This document shows, piece by piece, positions 58,901-61,900 of a stretch of DNA of 64,000 nucleotides. Source of the stretch: Mactromeris polynyma (taxonomy: Eukaryota > Mollusca > Bivalvia > Venerida > Mactridae); contig JASFXZ010000012.1 of assembly GCA_032209605.1 (NCBI GenBank), positions 372,001-436,000 of the forward strand. Direction: 5' to 3'. A program made the position numbers and the translations under genes. The notes beneath the pieces are model-generated. The model saw only the letters and a list, made by a program, of their open reading frames with translations. It was not told the DNA's origin and searched no databases. Each line of letters opens with the position of its first letter. Position 1 is the stretch's first letter.

Positions 58901-61900
58901 GAGAAATGTTGTAAATGTATCACTGATATGTTATTGTAGCCTATCTCATGGTATGAAATGTGTGAGGGCCATGGAGGAACACTGTAACAAGGATGAAGTA
59001 CAACATCTACATGCACTAACAAGTCTGCTAGAAAGTCTGGCACAACTGTCTGCAACATGTTCCCCAGTTCCTATGACATGCTCTCCTGAAGTAGCTACAC
59101 TCTGTATCAACGATTTAAGTCATGCTGTGTCTCAACATGAGGCAAACCAACATCATGTGTGCTGGTATGTTGTAACTCCACAATATGTATCGTCTGTAGT
59201 TGTCTCAATATTTCTCATTTGTATAATTCTAGTAATTGTCATTTACAGGTTTTCCAGTGGTCCTAAAATTCCAATCCAAAGTTCCAAATCTATTTTTTTT
59301 ATTTTGCTGAAATTCCAAAGAGTGTCATAAATCCTAAAATTGCGCTAATTTTCATTGAAGTTTCTACTCGTCATGTTTCTTTTTAAGGGTGATGTCAATT
59401 AAGTTAGAATTACTTTACTTGTTTATAAAATATTATTTAAACTGTAACAGTGGGTCTCCTTACAGTTTCATACCATTGGATAATTAGCTTCAGCTTGGTA
59501 CTGGCTGTGACTGATGTACCAATATTTAAATTTTGAGTACACAGCCAAGACCAGCTGAAGACTATTGAACATTAAGTATTACTATGACTTCCTACATGTG
59601 TGAGTTGATTCTGTCTCAACTTTTCAAAGGTTAGTGGTTGCTGAAACAGCTCTAATATTTTAGAGTGGAGTACTAGAATTCCTAATTTTAGCCCTAAAAT
59701 TAGTTCAGAATAATTAGTCCGAAGTTTCTAAGATCTCTGACAGCACGTAGGAGTAACCATACTATCACTACTTCAATGTTGATGGCTTTATTTGTAATAA
59801 CTTTTTTTTTTGACCTAATTTTAATTCATTTCGCTTTGTGGTTTTGATTGTCAGGAATGTTGATCTATGTCATAGTTTGTTTATATTTACACCGGACTGT
59901 GGATCTATGTCATAGTTTGTCTATATTTACACCGGACTGTGGATCTATGTCATAGTTTGTTTATATTTACACCGGACTGTGGATCTATGTCATAGTTTGT
60001 TTATATTTACACAGGACTGTGGATCTATGTCATAGTTTGTTTATATTTACACCGGACTGTGGATCTATGTCATAGTTTGTTTATATTTACACAGGACTGT
60101 GGATCTATGTCATAGTTTGTCTATATTTACACCGGACTGTGGATCTATGTCATAGTTTGTTTATATTTACACCGGACTGTGGATCTATGTCATAGTTTGT
60201 CTATATTTACACCGGACTGTGGATCTATGTCATAGTTTGTTTATATTTACACCGGACTGTGGATCTATGTCATAGTTTGTTTATATTTACACAGGACTGT
60301 GGATCTATGTCATAGTTTGTTTATATTTACACAGGAATGTTGATCTATGTCATAGTTTGTCTATATTTACACAGGAATGTTGATCTATGTCATAGTTTGT
60401 TTATATTTACACAGGACTGTGGATCAAAGTGATACCTGTATGAGACAGACATTGTCTGGATGCAATAAGTCAATGAAGGAATTCTTTATGAATATTTATG
60501 AATCAATCAGATGCAGGGCTTTGTCCTTGTGTCCAATGCAAATTGAAATTCATAATAGAGAATCAGAAAAACCTACATCATGTGTTGATCCTTCAGGTAA
60601 TTACTTAACATTGCTTTAGTTGGCTCATATTGATGTAATCTCATGGGCAGCTTGAGTTATCAAAATTACAATTTTTAACCAGGTTTTTGAAGAAAACCAG
60701 GCTATTAGAATGGTGTGTGTTGTTGTGCGGACGGGTGTCCAACTGGGGGTTTCCGGCTAATACCTTAAGTTCCGTTGATCGTATTGTACCCAAACTTGGG
60801 GTGTAGTAAGAACATGTGTAGGGCTCGCTTTGGTGCGTTCCGTCAAAGGTCTAGGTGACCGTTTCTAAAAATTGCAATTTGGTTTCCGGCAAATAACTTG
60901 AGTTTCGTTGATCATATTAACATCAAAATTAGTGTATAGTAAGAACACAGTCATGGAGAGCTCACTAGGGATTGCTTTTGGGTTCGTTCCGTCAAAGGTC
61001 AAGGTCACCTTTACTATAAATAGCAATTTGGTTTCCAGCGAATAACTTGAGTTTATTTGATCATATTGACATCAAACTTGGTGTATAGAAAGAACATGTG
61101 GAGGGCTCGCTTGGGACTGGTTTTGGGTTCGTTCCGTCAAAGGTCAAGGTCACCGTTACTTAAAATAGCAATTTGTTTCTGGCAAATAACTTTAGTTTCG
61201 TTGATCATATTGACATCAAACTTGGTGTATAGAAAGAACATGTGGAGGGCTCGCTTGGGATTGCTTTTGGATTCGTTCCACCAAAGGTCAAGGTCACTGT
61301 TACTAAAAAAAGAAATTTGGTTTCCGGCTAATAACTTTAGTTTCGTAGATCATATTGACATCAAACTTGGTGTATAGAAAGAACATGTGGAGGGCTCGCT
61401 TGGGATTGCTTTTGGATTCGTTCCACCAAAGGTCAAGGTCACTGTTACTAAAAAAAGAAATTTGGTTTCCGGCTAATAACTTTAGTTTCGTAGATCATAT
61501 TGACATCAAACTTGGTGTATAGTATGAACATGTGGAAAGCCCGCTTTGGATTGCTTTTTGACTCGAACTGTCCAAGGTAAAGGTCACTCAAAATTTAAAA
61601 ATCAGTTTCCACTTAATATCTTCACTATGCGAAGGTGTATTGACATCAAACTTGGTGTATAGTTGTTGCATATATATATAATATATCTAAGTGTGAGTGT
61701 GTATATGCATGTATCACCTATGGCACCTCTGCAGCATTGATGATCATCATGTATTCATTATACAAATAACTAGGTTGAAAACCTGGTTTGTGGGCATTGC
61801 CCATTTCTTGTTATTGTATTTATCTGTGATGATTCCAACATCAAACAGTTTAAGTGTGTAACAGTCAGTTTGTTGTTGTGTTAAAGTTTTATTAAGTTGT

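Larger units (their letters stand above)
53559..58939. other. Introns between E48 and E57 with no recognised content
   Basis: 53559-53968, 54203-54856, 55012-55351, 55988-56461, 57123-57666 and 57694-57999 show AT-rich sequence only. Confidence 0.45.
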
